A stretch of DNA of 64,000 nucleotides, from the NCBI RefSeq assembly GCF_020165195.1, contig NZ_JAIUHR010000023.1:1-64000 (forward strand), read 5' to 3'. The DNA is from Mesorhizobium sp. CA14 (GTDB taxonomy: Bacteria > Pseudomonadota > Alphaproteobacteria > Rhizobiales > Rhizobiaceae). Below the pieces are notes generated by a model that had not been told where the DNA came from, ran no database searches, and worked only from the letters and a program-made list of their open reading frames with translations. Below, piece by piece: positions 12,205-19,810 of this stretch. Every line of letters begins with the position of its first letter. The stretch's first letter is position 1. Made by a program: the position numbers and the translations under genes.

Positions 12205-13596
12205 TCAAGCCGGGGTGGCGGGCTCGAAGACGATGCTGCGCTGATCCGGATCGGCCGAGACCAGCTTCAGGTTGAGATTGTCGCCCTGCCTGAGGCCGGA
12301 AGCCTTGACGTTGGCAACGACAGGCATATCGGCAAGCTGCACGCGCACGCCATGGTCGACGAAGTCGGTGACGACGGCCTTGAACGTCTCACCCTCATGT
12401 CCCTTGAGCATTGCGGCCTCGGCAAGGTCGATGGCAGCGTGATTGATCTGCGAGGCGCGGGCATCCGCACGCCCCATCACCTTCGGCAATCTGGCAAAGG
12501 CGTCGGCGACGGCCTGCGGCACGGGCTGGCCGTTGGCGATCGCCAGCGCGCAGCGCACGACGTAACGGTCGGCCAGCCGCCTGAGCGGCGCGGTGGCATG
12601 CGCGTAGGTCGCGGCCATCGCCTCATGCCAGGGCACGACGCCCTCCTGATAGGGCTGGTAGGATGCGCCGTTGCCCGCGCGGCGGATCTCCAGCATCAGC
12701 GCTGCCTGTTTCGGATCGGCCGGATCGAGCGTGCGCTGATAGTCGCGCAGGCTGGTGGAGGCGGGCCAGGACAGGCCGAGCGCCTGTGCTGCGTTGCGCA
12801 GCCGTTGCACCTTGGAAGCATCCGGCCCCGACATCACCCGGAACAACCCGGTCTTGTGCGCCAGCATGGCATCGGCGATCGCCATATTGGCGGCCAGCGA
12901 AAGTGCTGCATTGTCCTGCTCGGATTGCAGCAGCGGTCTGAACGAAAGCCGGAACGTGCCGTCGGCGAGCCTTTCCACCTCCTGCTCCGGCGGATCGACG
13001 CGCGAAGCGCCGCGGCGCTGTTCGTTGGCCGCCATGCGCCGCGCCAGTTCCGCGAAGCCGGCGGGAACATCCGAAGGTTTGACGCTGTCATAGGCGAGCT
13101 TGGCGCGGCTTTGAATGATGGCGCGCTCCGCGCCATCCAATTTCACCGCACCGTCCCCGGCAACCCGGATCGTGAAGATGACCGCGGGACGCGGCCCATC
13201 GGGCAATAGGCTCGCCGCAGCCTCGGCAAGCAGCGGCGGGTAGAGCCCGGCCTTGCCGTCCGGCAAATAAAGCGTCTCGCCCCGGTTCCAGGCTTCGAGA
13301 TCCACAGCGTCGGCATCCCCGGCGAACCAGGCCACGTCGGCAATGGCGTAATGCAAGAGAAGATCGCCGCCGCTGGCCTCGATCGAGAAGGCCTGGTCGA
13401 GATCGGTCGAGCTCGCCGGATCGAGCGTTACGAAAGGCACCGCGGTGCGATCGGCATGCTGGTCGGGCACACGCTTGGCAGCCGCCTGCGCCGCAGCCAC
13501 CACCTGCGGCGGAAATCCGTCCGGCACGTGGAACTCGGTGCGGATTTTCGCGAGGCCGGTGGAGAGTGCCTGTGAGGGATCGGTCAGCGATTTCAT
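12205..13596 (-). CDS. RNB-domain ribonuclease (RNase II/R-like, compact)
   Basis: A 463-residue protein dominated by an RNB exoribonuclease domain. The active-site motif reads DPASSTDLDQA at 59-69: D59, D65 and D67 match three of the four metal-site aspartates of RNase II/R, but the fourth position is Gln (Q68). The N-terminal cold-shock domains of RNase II/R are missing, and only a short S1-like tail follows RNB. This compact form with DLDQ resembles a known RNB subfamily, so it is probably not simply broken. It converges with murI. Confidence 0.85.
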   Translation of the reverse strand: MKSLTDPSQALSTGLAKIRTEFHVPDGFPPQVVAAAQAAAKRVPDQHADRTAVPFVTLDPASSTDLDQAFSIEASGGDLLLHYAIADVAWFAGDADAVDLEAWNRGETLYLPDGKAGLYPPLLAEAAASLLPDGPRPAVIFTIRVAGDGAVKLDGAERAIIQSRAKLAYDSVKPSDVPAGFAELARRMAANEQRRGASRVDPPEQEVERLADGTFRLSFRPLLQSEQDNAALSLAANMAIADAMLAHKTGLFRVMSGPDASKVQRLRNAAQALGLSWPASTSLRDYQRTLDPADPKQAALMLEIRRAGNGASYQPYQEGVVPWHEAMAATYAHATAPLRRLADRYVVRCALAIANGQPVPQAVADAFARLPKVMGRADARASQINHAAIDLAEAAMLKGHEGETFKAVVTDFVDHGVRVQLADMPVVANVKASGLRQGDNLNLKLVSADPDQRSIVFEPATPA

Positions 13597-13740
13597 GCCG
13601 CCGTCCTACACTGGCGTTCCGGACGCGGGAAGGCCGTCGCTGAAGATCGCCGATGCCGCAAGCTTACGAAAGACCTGGCCGCCCAGGCCGGAACTGCTGC
13701 CGAACCGCGGCGTTTCTCCCGCAGCAAAGGAGAAACCGCC

Positions 13741-13923
13741 ATGCCCGCCAAATCGCAAGCCCAGCAAAAGGCCGCCGGCGCAGCGCTTTCCGCCAAGCGC
13801 GGGGAGACGAAGAAGAGCGAACTCAAAGGCGCTTCGCGCGAAATGTATGAATCGATGAGCGAGAAGCAGCTCGAGGAGTTCGCCGAGACCAAGCGCAAGA
13901 GTCTGCCCGGCAAGAAGTCGTAG
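13741..13923 (+). CDS. DUF3008 small protein
   Basis: A 60-residue, highly charged, Lys/Ala-rich protein (start MPAKSQAQQKAAGAALSAKR, end KRKSLPGKKS) matching the DUF3008 family, common in rhizobia and of unknown function. AAGGAGAA is a clear ribosome binding site before the ATG. It is probably a cytoplasmic stress-related small protein, by analogy only. It is divergent from the RNB gene and followed by a GC hairpin. Confidence 0.85.
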   Translation: MPAKSQAQQKAAGAALSAKRGETKKSELKGASREMYESMSEKQLEEFAETKRKSLPGKKS

Positions 13924-13935
13924 ATCGAATGAAAT

Positions 13936-13957
13936 GCCCGCGGCGTCGGCCGCGGGC
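13936..13957 (+). terminator. GC hairpin after the DUF3008 gene
   Basis: Perfect 9-bp stem GCCCGCGGC (13936-13944) and GCCGCGGGC (13949-13957), loop GTCG. There is no clear T run, so termination is likely but not certain. It could serve both this gene and the convergent small gene that ends at 13987. Confidence 0.5.
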
Positions 13958-13986
13958 CTCCGTTAATCCCTTTGCCGCGAGATCAG

Positions 13987-14196
13987 CTAGCGGCGCCACC
14001 AGCAATGCCGCGTCTTGTAGCGCACGACATGGCGATGGCCGTGGCGCCAGACCACTTTTTTCTTCACAACGACGCGGCACACCTGCTTGTGGCCATGGCC
14101 ATGCCAGTGCCTGGCCATGGCCGGTTCCGGCGTCATGACCGCCATCGATCCGGCCAACACAGCCGCTCCGGTCAGGGTAAGGAAGAACTTCTTCAT
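13987..14196 (-). CDS. Small secreted His/Arg/Lys-rich protein
   Basis: A 69-residue protein with an N-terminal signal peptide (MKKFFLTLTGAAVLAGSMAV, cleavage likely after AMA near residue 28). The mature part is short and rich in His, Arg, Lys and Trp (HWHGHGHK, WRHGHRHVV) with two Cys. Small basic exported proteins of this type are frequent in rhizobia; function unknown. Metal or surface binding is a guess from composition. Confidence 0.75.
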   Translation of the reverse strand: MKKFFLTLTGAAVLAGSMAVMTPEPAMARHWHGHGHKQVCRVVVKKKVVWRHGHRHVVRYKTRHCWWRR

Positions 14197-14363
14197 GGGA
14201 ATTCGGACTCCTCTGCTCCAGTCCCTTCATCACGTGCAGGGCGTTGCGTCCGAAGACGCCGCATCCGCCCCGATACCGCCGGCGTGCAACTTTCCGCCAC
14301 ACCCAGCGCCGCATGCAACGCCAAGATGATATCGAGTTGCCGTCGGCGCCGCCAGCCACAAGC

Positions 14364-14392
14364 TTGACAGCGGTTAAATCTGTGTTTAACAG
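14364..14392 (+). promoter_or_regulatory. Probable promoter of rpsD
   Basis: A perfect alphaproteobacterial -35 core CTTGAC (TTGACA at 14364-14369) followed about 17 nt later by a weak -10 (TAACAG near 14387). It lies about 170 nt before the rpsD start, which implies a long structured leader. The rest of 14197-14363 shows no gene. Confidence 0.5.
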
Positions 14393-14400
14393 GCCACCAA

Positions 14401-14541
14401 CACCGGGTGGCGACGCCCGGTGGTTTCTTTTGACGTGTCCCGTGGGTTTTCCGTCGCTTTGCGTGGGAAACCCTGTCAGGTCTCGAAAACGGAGGCCAGA
14501 GGAGGGCGCGTTTCCTTCGCCCGGAGCCATGGGGTTCCGGG
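14401..14541 (+). promoter_or_regulatory. Structured rpsD leader with three hairpins
   Basis: Three hairpins in series: CACCGGG/CCCGGTG (14401-14407, 14416-14422) followed by TTTCTTTT; GGGTTTTCC/GGGAAACCC (14444-14452, 14465-14473); CCCGGA/TCCGGG (14520-14525, 14536-14541), ending about 20 nt before the rpsD ribosome binding site. The first looks like a terminator placed just after the promoter. This suggests attenuation or S4 autoregulation. Confidence 0.5.
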
Positions 14542-14565
14542 TATATTGTTTTGAAAGGGAATGCG

Positions 14566-15183
14566 ATGAGCAAGCGCGAATCCGCGAAATACAAGATCGA
14601 CCGCCGTCTCGGCGAAAACATCTGGGGCCGCCCGAAGTCCCCGGTCAACAAGCGTGAATACGGCCCCGGCCAGCACGGCCAGCGCCGCAAGGGCAAGCTT
14701 TCCGACTTCGGCCTGCAGCTGCGCGCCAAGCAGAAGCTGAAGGGTCACTATGGCGACGTTTCGGAAAAGCAGTTCCGCAAGGTCTATGAAGAGGCCAACC
14801 GCCGCAAGGGCGACACCTCCGAGAACCTGATCGGCCTGCTGGAGTCGCGCCTCGACGCGATCGTCTATCGCGCCAAGTTCGTGCCGACCATCTTCGCCGC
14901 CCGTCAGTTCGTCAACCACGGCCATGTCAACGTCAACGGCAAGCGCACCAACATCGGTTCGTATCGCTGCAAGCCGGGCGATGTCATCGAGGTGCGTGAG
15001 AAGTCGAAGCAGCTCGTCATCGTGCTGGAATCGGTGGGCCTCGCCGAACGCGACGTGCCCGACTATATCGAAGCCGATCACAACAAGATGACCGCGACCT
15101 TCGCTCGCGTTCCGGGCCTGTCGGACGTTCCGTTCGCGGTGCAGATGGAACCCAACCTGGTCGTCGAATTCTACTCGCGCTGA
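14566..15183 (+). CDS. rpsD: 30S ribosomal protein S4
   Basis: Primary 16S rRNA-binding protein of the small subunit body. The 205-residue protein has the S4 N-terminal domain (MSKRESAKYKIDRRLGENIW) and the S4 RNA-binding fold (ESRLDAIVYRAKF..ARQFVNHGHVNVNGKR). The ATG at 14566 is chosen because it matches the family start and follows AAGGGA. As in other Rhizobiales, rpsD stands alone rather than in the alpha operon. A strong terminator follows. Confidence 0.98.
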   Translation: MSKRESAKYKIDRRLGENIWGRPKSPVNKREYGPGQHGQRRKGKLSDFGLQLRAKQKLKGHYGDVSEKQFRKVYEEANRRKGDTSENLIGLLESRLDAIVYRAKFVPTIFAARQFVNHGHVNVNGKRTNIGSYRCKPGDVIEVREKSKQLVIVLESVGLAERDVPDYIEADHNKMTATFARVPGLSDVPFAVQMEPNLVVEFYSR

Positions 15184-15210
15184 TCGACATCGATCAGCCG
15201 CAGCATCCAA

Positions 15211-15237
15211 GGCCGCCTCTCGAGGCGGCCTTTTCTT
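15211..15237 (+). terminator. Rho-independent terminator after rpsD
   Basis: GGCCGCCTC (15211-15219) pairs with GAGGCGGCC (15222-15230) and is followed by TTTTCTTT. It begins 27 nt after the rpsD stop. Confidence 0.9.
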
Positions 15238-15289
15238 TGGCGGTCAGGTCCGCTAAGCCGGGCGCCAACAGAACCATGGAGCCGGCGCC

Positions 15290-16177
15290 ATGAATATGCT
15301 GCCAGACCTCAAATCCCTCGAGCCGATCGACGACGAGGCCGAAGGCGGTTTCCACCCGCTGTTTCGTGACGTGCCGTGCTCGGTCGAGTTCAACAAGCTG
15401 CGCAAGCGGCTGTTGAGGCTCACCCGCCAGGCGATCGAAGATTTCGCCATGGTTAAGCCGGGCGAGCGCTGGCTGGTGGCGCTGTCGGGCGGCAAGGATT
15501 CCTACGGCCTGCTGGCGCTTTTGCTCGACCTCAAATGGCGCGGCCTGCTGCCGGTCGATCTGCTTGCCTGCAATCTCGACCAGGGCCAGCCGAATTTCCC
15601 GAAGCACATCCTGCCCGACTATCTCAACGCCAACGGCATCGCCCACCGCATCGAATACCAGGACACCTATTCGGTGGTGACTGACAAGCTGCCCGAGAGC
15701 AGCACCTATTGCTCGCTATGCTCGCGGCTACGGCGCGGCCATCTCTACCGCATCGCGCGCGAGGAGGGGTGCTCGGCGCTGGTGCTTGGTCACCACCGCG
15801 AAGACATTCTCGAGACCTTCTTCATGAATCTGTTCCATGGCGGGCGTCTCGCCGCCATGCCACCCAAGCTTCTCAATGACGAGGGCGACGTTATGGTGCT
15901 GCGGCCGCTCGCCTATAGTGCTGAGGCCGACCTCGAGAAATTCGCCAACGCGATGAAATTCCCGATCATTCCGTGCGACCTCTGCGGCAGCCAGGAAGGG
16001 CTGCAGCGCAACGCCATGAAGGCGATGCTCGACGACATCGAGAAGCGCATGCCGGGCCGCAAGGACACGATGATCCGCGCCATGACTAACGTAAGGCCTT
16101 CGCATCTCCTGGACAGGAAGCTGTTCGACTTCGCGGGACTCACGAACCCAGGAGGAGACAGTTCCGATGCGATTTGA
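15290..16177 (+). CDS. ttcA: tRNA 2-thiocytidine synthetase TtcA
   Basis: Inserts sulfur at C32 of certain tRNAs using ATP and an Fe-S cluster. The 295-residue protein has the PP-loop SGGKDS at 66-71 and the two CxxC pairs of the TtcA group, C141/C144 (CSLCSR) and C229/C232 (CDLCGS). It ends 11 nt inside the following phosphatase gene, so the two are likely co-transcribed and coupled. Confidence 0.95.
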   Translation: MNMLPDLKSLEPIDDEAEGGFHPLFRDVPCSVEFNKLRKRLLRLTRQAIEDFAMVKPGERWLVALSGGKDSYGLLALLLDLKWRGLLPVDLLACNLDQGQPNFPKHILPDYLNANGIAHRIEYQDTYSVVTDKLPESSTYCSLCSRLRRGHLYRIAREEGCSALVLGHHREDILETFFMNLFHGGRLAAMPPKLLNDEGDVMVLRPLAYSAEADLEKFANAMKFPIIPCDLCGSQEGLQRNAMKAMLDDIEKRMPGRKDTMIRAMTNVRPSHLLDRKLFDFAGLTNPGGDSSDAI

Positions 16178-16994
16178 CGATAATGCGATCGACTGGCTGG
16201 CCGAGCTTCTCGCCGACGCGGCGAGCGCCGAAATCATGCCGCGCTTCCGCCGGCTGGGCGAGGGCGACGTCCGCCAGAAGACGTCCGCCGCCGACCTCGT
16301 CACCGAGGCGGACGTCAACGCCGAAAGGCTGATCGCCGCCCGGCTCCGCGAACGCTATCCAGACGCTATGGTGGTCGGCGAGGAAGCCTGCTCCGACAAC
16401 CCGGCGCTGCTGTCGGGCCTGGGCGATGCCGCGCTTGCCTTCGTCATCGATCCGGTCGACGGCACTTTCAATTTCGCTTCCGGCGTGCCGCTGTTCGGCG
16501 TCATGGCCGGCGTCGTCGTCAATGGCGAGACCGTCGCCGGCATCATCCATGATCCGGTCGGCAAGGACTGGCTGATCGGGACCAAGGGCTCCGGCAGCCA
16601 TATCCGCCATGCGCATGGCGCGCTGGAGAAGGTTCGCGTCGCGGCACCGGTCCCGATGTCGCAGATGACCGGCGCCGTTTCCTGGCAGTTTCTCCAAGAG
16701 CCTGAACGCTCGCGGCTTGCCCGCAACCAGACCAAAACGCTGTCGCAATTCGCCTATCGCTGCGCGGCGCATGAATACCGGCTTCTAGCCAGCGGCCACG
16801 CCCATTTCGTGCTCTACAACAAGCTGATGCCCTGGGATCATCTGGCGGGCGCGCTGATCCACCAGGAAGCCGGCGGTCATGTCGCGCGCGTCGACGGCAG
16901 CGCCTATCTGCCGTCGCATGTCGACGGCGGCCTGCTGGTCGCGCCCGACAAGCAAAGCTGGGACGAGTTGCGCCGCGAACTCTGGGCCGAGTAG
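16167..16994 (+). CDS. Inositol monophosphatase family protein
   Basis: A 275-residue Mg2+-dependent phosphatase of the inositol monophosphatase/CysQ family. Metal-site motifs are GEEA at 71-74, IDPVDGT at 94-100 and the C-terminal WDHLAGALIHQEAGG. It could act on inositol phosphate or on 3'-phosphoadenosine 5'-phosphate; the sequence does not decide. A strong GGAGGAGA ribosome binding site lies inside the end of ttcA, with an 11-nt overlap. Confidence 0.9.
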   Translation: MRFDDNAIDWLAELLADAASAEIMPRFRRLGEGDVRQKTSAADLVTEADVNAERLIAARLRERYPDAMVVGEEACSDNPALLSGLGDAALAFVIDPVDGTFNFASGVPLFGVMAGVVVNGETVAGIIHDPVGKDWLIGTKGSGSHIRHAHGALEKVRVAAPVPMSQMTGAVSWQFLQEPERSRLARNQTKTLSQFAYRCAAHEYRLLASGHAHFVLYNKLMPWDHLAGALIHQEAGGHVARVDGSAYLPSHVDGGLLVAPDKQSWDELRRELWAE

Positions 16995-17044
16995 GGCCAA
17001 ATCCTGCGCTTGGCCTGGCCGGCAGGCCTGCCGGCCACAGCAAT

Positions 17045-18373
17045 CTAGTGCAGATCGGTGACGTGGCCCGAAACGGGGGGATTGTGGGGCTGGAACATCC
17101 TGCCCCGCTCGGCGATCAGGATCATCAGCAAAGCCGCGACCGAGACGCTGCAGAAACCGGCGGCCAGAGGGGTCACCGTGCCGTTATAGGCCTGGCCGAT
17201 CGCCGCGCCGATGAGGGCACCGAGAAAAGTCTGCATGAAGCCAAGAATAGATGCCGCCGTGCCGGCGAGCTCGCCGAGCGGCTCCATGGCCAGAGCGTTG
17301 AAATTCGCGCCCAGTCCGCCGAATGGCAGCATCGCGCCGGCAAAAAAGGTGACGAAGAGCCAGAGCGGCATCTGCATCTCCAGCGAGACCACCAGCCAGG
17401 CAAGGCTGATGCACAGGAAGATAAGCAGCGCGCCTTGCGACAGGCGACGCATGCCAATCTGTCCGACCAACCGCGAATTGAGATAGTTGGAGAAGGCAAG
17501 CACGCCGGCAACGCCGGCAAAGATCAGCGGGAACAATTCGCCGACATGGAATATGTCGATGTAGATCTGCTGCGCCGAACTGATGAAGCCGAACATGGCG
17601 GCGAAGATGAACGTGCTGGCAAAGGCGTAGCAAAGCGTGAGCCGGTTGGTGAGCACGATGCGGAAGCCGCCGAGTACGGACGCTACCGTTAGCGTGCGGC
17701 GATATTCGGGATGCAGCGTCTCCGGCAGGCGCAGCAGAGCCCAGGTCGAAACGATCAGCGCGCCGATAGCCATGGTCACGAAAATCCAGTGCCAACTGGC
17801 AAACAGCATGACGAACTGGCCGATGCCGGGCGCGATGACCGGGATGGCCATGAACACCATGAAGATCAGCGACATCACCTCGGCCATACGCCGGCCTTCG
17901 AACGTGTCGCGCACGATCGAGACGGCGATGACGCGGGTTGCGGCCGCGCCAATGCCCTGGATGAGACGCCAGGTCAGCAACAGGGCGAAACTGGGGGCTA
18001 TGGCGGCGGCAGCCGCAGCCACGACATAGACGACCAGGCCAAAGACCAGTGGCGCGCGACGTCCAAAGCGATCCGAAATAGGCCCGAACAAAAGTTGCCC
18101 GCCGCCGAAGCCGAGCATATAGGCGGTGATGACATATTGGCGGTGGTTCTCGCTCTCGACGCCGAGCGAGGCGCCGATCTGCTGCAGCGCCGGCAGCATG
18201 ATGTCGATGGCCAGGGAGTTGAGCGCCATCAGCGCTGCGCAGAGCGCGATGAATTCCCAGCGCGGAATGGGCAAGCTGCCTGCCCGTTGCGACGCTTCTA
18301 CCTGCTTGTCCACGGCAAAGTCCGATTTTTCAGACGAACAAGCGCCGGCTGACCGGCGCGCTGCTCGTTTCAT
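17045..18373 (-). CDS. MFS drug-efflux transporter, Bcr/CflA type
   Basis: A 442-residue major facilitator with about 12 membrane segments. The first helix region (ALMALNSLAIDIMLPALQQIG) matches the Bcr/CflA drug-resistance signature, and the loop 2-3 motif GPISDRFGRR is present. A soluble N-terminal tail of about 36 residues precedes the first helix. Likely exports a small toxic molecule by proton antiport. It follows grxD by 99 nt on the same strand but is functionally unrelated. Confidence 0.88.
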   Translation of the reverse strand: MKRAARRSAGACSSEKSDFAVDKQVEASQRAGSLPIPRWEFIALCAALMALNSLAIDIMLPALQQIGASLGVESENHRQYVITAYMLGFGGGQLLFGPISDRFGRRAPLVFGLVVYVVAAAAAAIAPSFALLLTWRLIQGIGAAATRVIAVSIVRDTFEGRRMAEVMSLIFMVFMAIPVIAPGIGQFVMLFASWHWIFVTMAIGALIVSTWALLRLPETLHPEYRRTLTVASVLGGFRIVLTNRLTLCYAFASTFIFAAMFGFISSAQQIYIDIFHVGELFPLIFAGVAGVLAFSNYLNSRLVGQIGMRRLSQGALLIFLCISLAWLVVSLEMQMPLWLFVTFFAGAMLPFGGLGANFNALAMEPLGELAGTAASILGFMQTFLGALIGAAIGQAYNGTVTPLAAGFCSVSVAALLMILIAERGRMFQPHNPPVSGHVTDLH

Positions 18374-18472
18374 CCCCCGAGATGCGGGGTTTATGAATTG
18401 CCGAGGTGGGGGCGCCCCGGGGGATCTTGCCGGCCGAAGGGTTTGCCTCCGCGCGAGCGAGCAAAATTGAAA

Positions 18473-18808
18473 TCAGGCGGCGCCTTTGACGCTGACGCCC
18501 TTTTCGACGAGGAAGTCCTGCAATTCGCCGGCCTGGAACATCTCGCGCACGATGTCGCAACCGCCGACGAATTCGCCCTTCACATAGAGCTGCGGGATGG
18601 TCGGCCAGTTCGAATAATCCTTGATGCCCTGCCGCAATTCGGCCGAGTCGAGCACGTTCACGCCTTTATAGTCGGCCCCGATGTAGTCGAGGATCTGCAC
18701 CACCTGGCCGGAGAACCCGCATTGCGGGAAGCCGGGCGTGCCCTTCATGAAGAGCACGACGTCGTTGCTCTTCACTTCATTGTCGATGTAGTCGCTGATG
18801 CCGGTCAT
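18473..18808 (-). CDS. grxD: Monothiol glutaredoxin, GrxD/Grx4 type
   Basis: A 111-residue monothiol glutaredoxin with the CGFS active site (C30) in FPQCGFSG, K22 in the glutathione-binding MKGTP, and WPTIPQLY. This class ligates a [2Fe-2S] cluster with glutathione and delivers or senses iron-sulfur clusters, often together with BolA. The bolA gene is just upstream on the same strand. The ATG at 18808 fits the family; an upstream in-frame start would add an unconserved tail. Confidence 0.96.
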   Translation of the reverse strand: MTGISDYIDNEVKSNDVVLFMKGTPGFPQCGFSGQVVQILDYIGADYKGVNVLDSAELRQGIKDYSNWPTIPQLYVKGEFVGGCDIVREMFQAGELQDFLVEKGVSVKGAA

Positions 18809-18960
18809 GGAAAATCCTTTCACGCCTGTGGGAGTCAGGCTCGAAGCATGTCTTTCAAATAAACCCATAGATGGGCTGAAACAAGACATTAGCCATGATG
18901 CACCTTGAATGGCGCAAGGGATAACGCGATTTTGGGCCAAGGCGTAAGGGGCGGCAGCGC

Positions 18961-19194
18961 TTAGTCCGGGACGCTGGTCTGCAGCGCCAGAGCATGCAGC
19001 ACGCCGCCCATTTTGCCCTTCAGCGCGTCATAGACCATCTGGTGCTGCTGGACACGGCTTTTGCCCCGGAAACTTTCTGCGACGACCTCGGCCGCGTAGT
19101 GGTCGCCGTCGCCGGCCAGGTCGCGGATCGTCACCTTGGCGTCCGGGATGCCTTCCTTGATCAGTTTTTCGATGTCGTGGGCATCCATTGCCAT
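18961..19194 (-). CDS. bolA: BolA family protein
   Basis: A 77-residue BolA/IbaG-type protein (DAHDIEKLIKEGIPDAKVTI start, FRGKSRVQQHQMVYDALKGKM core). BolA proteins bind CGFS glutaredoxins through a shared [2Fe-2S] cluster, and grxD lies 152 nt downstream on the same strand. The ATG at 19194 has AGGA 7 nt before it; an ATG two codons later is also possible. Located in the purL-bolA-grxD arrangement usual in Rhizobiales. Confidence 0.93.
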   Translation of the reverse strand: MAMDAHDIEKLIKEGIPDAKVTIRDLAGDGDHYAAEVVAESFRGKSRVQQHQMVYDALKGKMGGVLHALALQTSVPD

Positions 19195-19285
19195 GGCAAA
19201 ATCCTGTTTCAAGCGGGCAGGTGACTCGGGGTGAGCCTAAAGCCTTTCCAGCCCGGATTGAAGCCGTTCCGTCGGGGGATGAAGC

Positions 19286-19810
19286 CTAGGAATTGTCCTG
19301 GCTCGGATGAACCACGCCGTCTTCGGTAATGTCGTCGCGCGTCGAATAGGCGCGGCCGAGGCTGAAGACCAGCACGTAAAGCGGGATGTTGATCAACAGG
19401 CTGACGATGGGAAGATAGCTCGTCATCTGCCATGCGGTTGAGAAGAAGGCCTGACCGTAGCCATCGCAGGTCAAGGACGAGCCATAGGCCCAAACCGCCC
19501 CGATCACCGTGGCGACGGCGAAGAGCTTGATGCAGGTCGCGATGTGCCTTGCCCGCGCCGGCTCCGGAGAAAGCCTGTTCCATAGCACCAGGCAGACGAT
19601 CGGAACCGCGTAGATCAGCGTCTGCACGATGAGCATCGGCAGCGTGCCGTTGGCCGCCGCCAGGAAGTCGGCGCGGGTTTCCAGCCGCGGACAGACCTCG
19701 CTCGAGGTCGTCGACAACAGGAACAGGACGAACGGTCCAAGAAACCAGAAGAAGAACAAAGACGGCCAGAAGACGACTGCGACCAGCGCCCTGCCGGTCA
19801 GCCTCGTCAA
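19286..19810 (-). CDS. Four-helix inner-membrane protein, unknown
   Basis: A 174-residue protein with about four hydrophobic segments (near 8-33, 58-77, 92-110 and 130-150), two Cys (in SSEVCPRL and SLTCDGYG) in what look like outside loops, and a short acidic tail. No family recognised. Its TTG start overlaps the purL stop (TTGA), so it would be translated by coupling from purL. The start choice is uncertain because no good ribosome binding site is visible. Confidence 0.6.
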   Translation of the reverse strand: MTRLTGRALVAVVFWPSLFFFWFLGPFVLFLLSTTSSEVCPRLETRADFLAAANGTLPMLIVQTLIYAVPIVCLVLWNRLSPEPARARHIATCIKLFAVATVIGAVWAYGSSLTCDGYGQAFFSTAWQMTSYLPIVSLLINIPLYVLVFSLGRAYSTRDDITEDGVVHPSQDNS

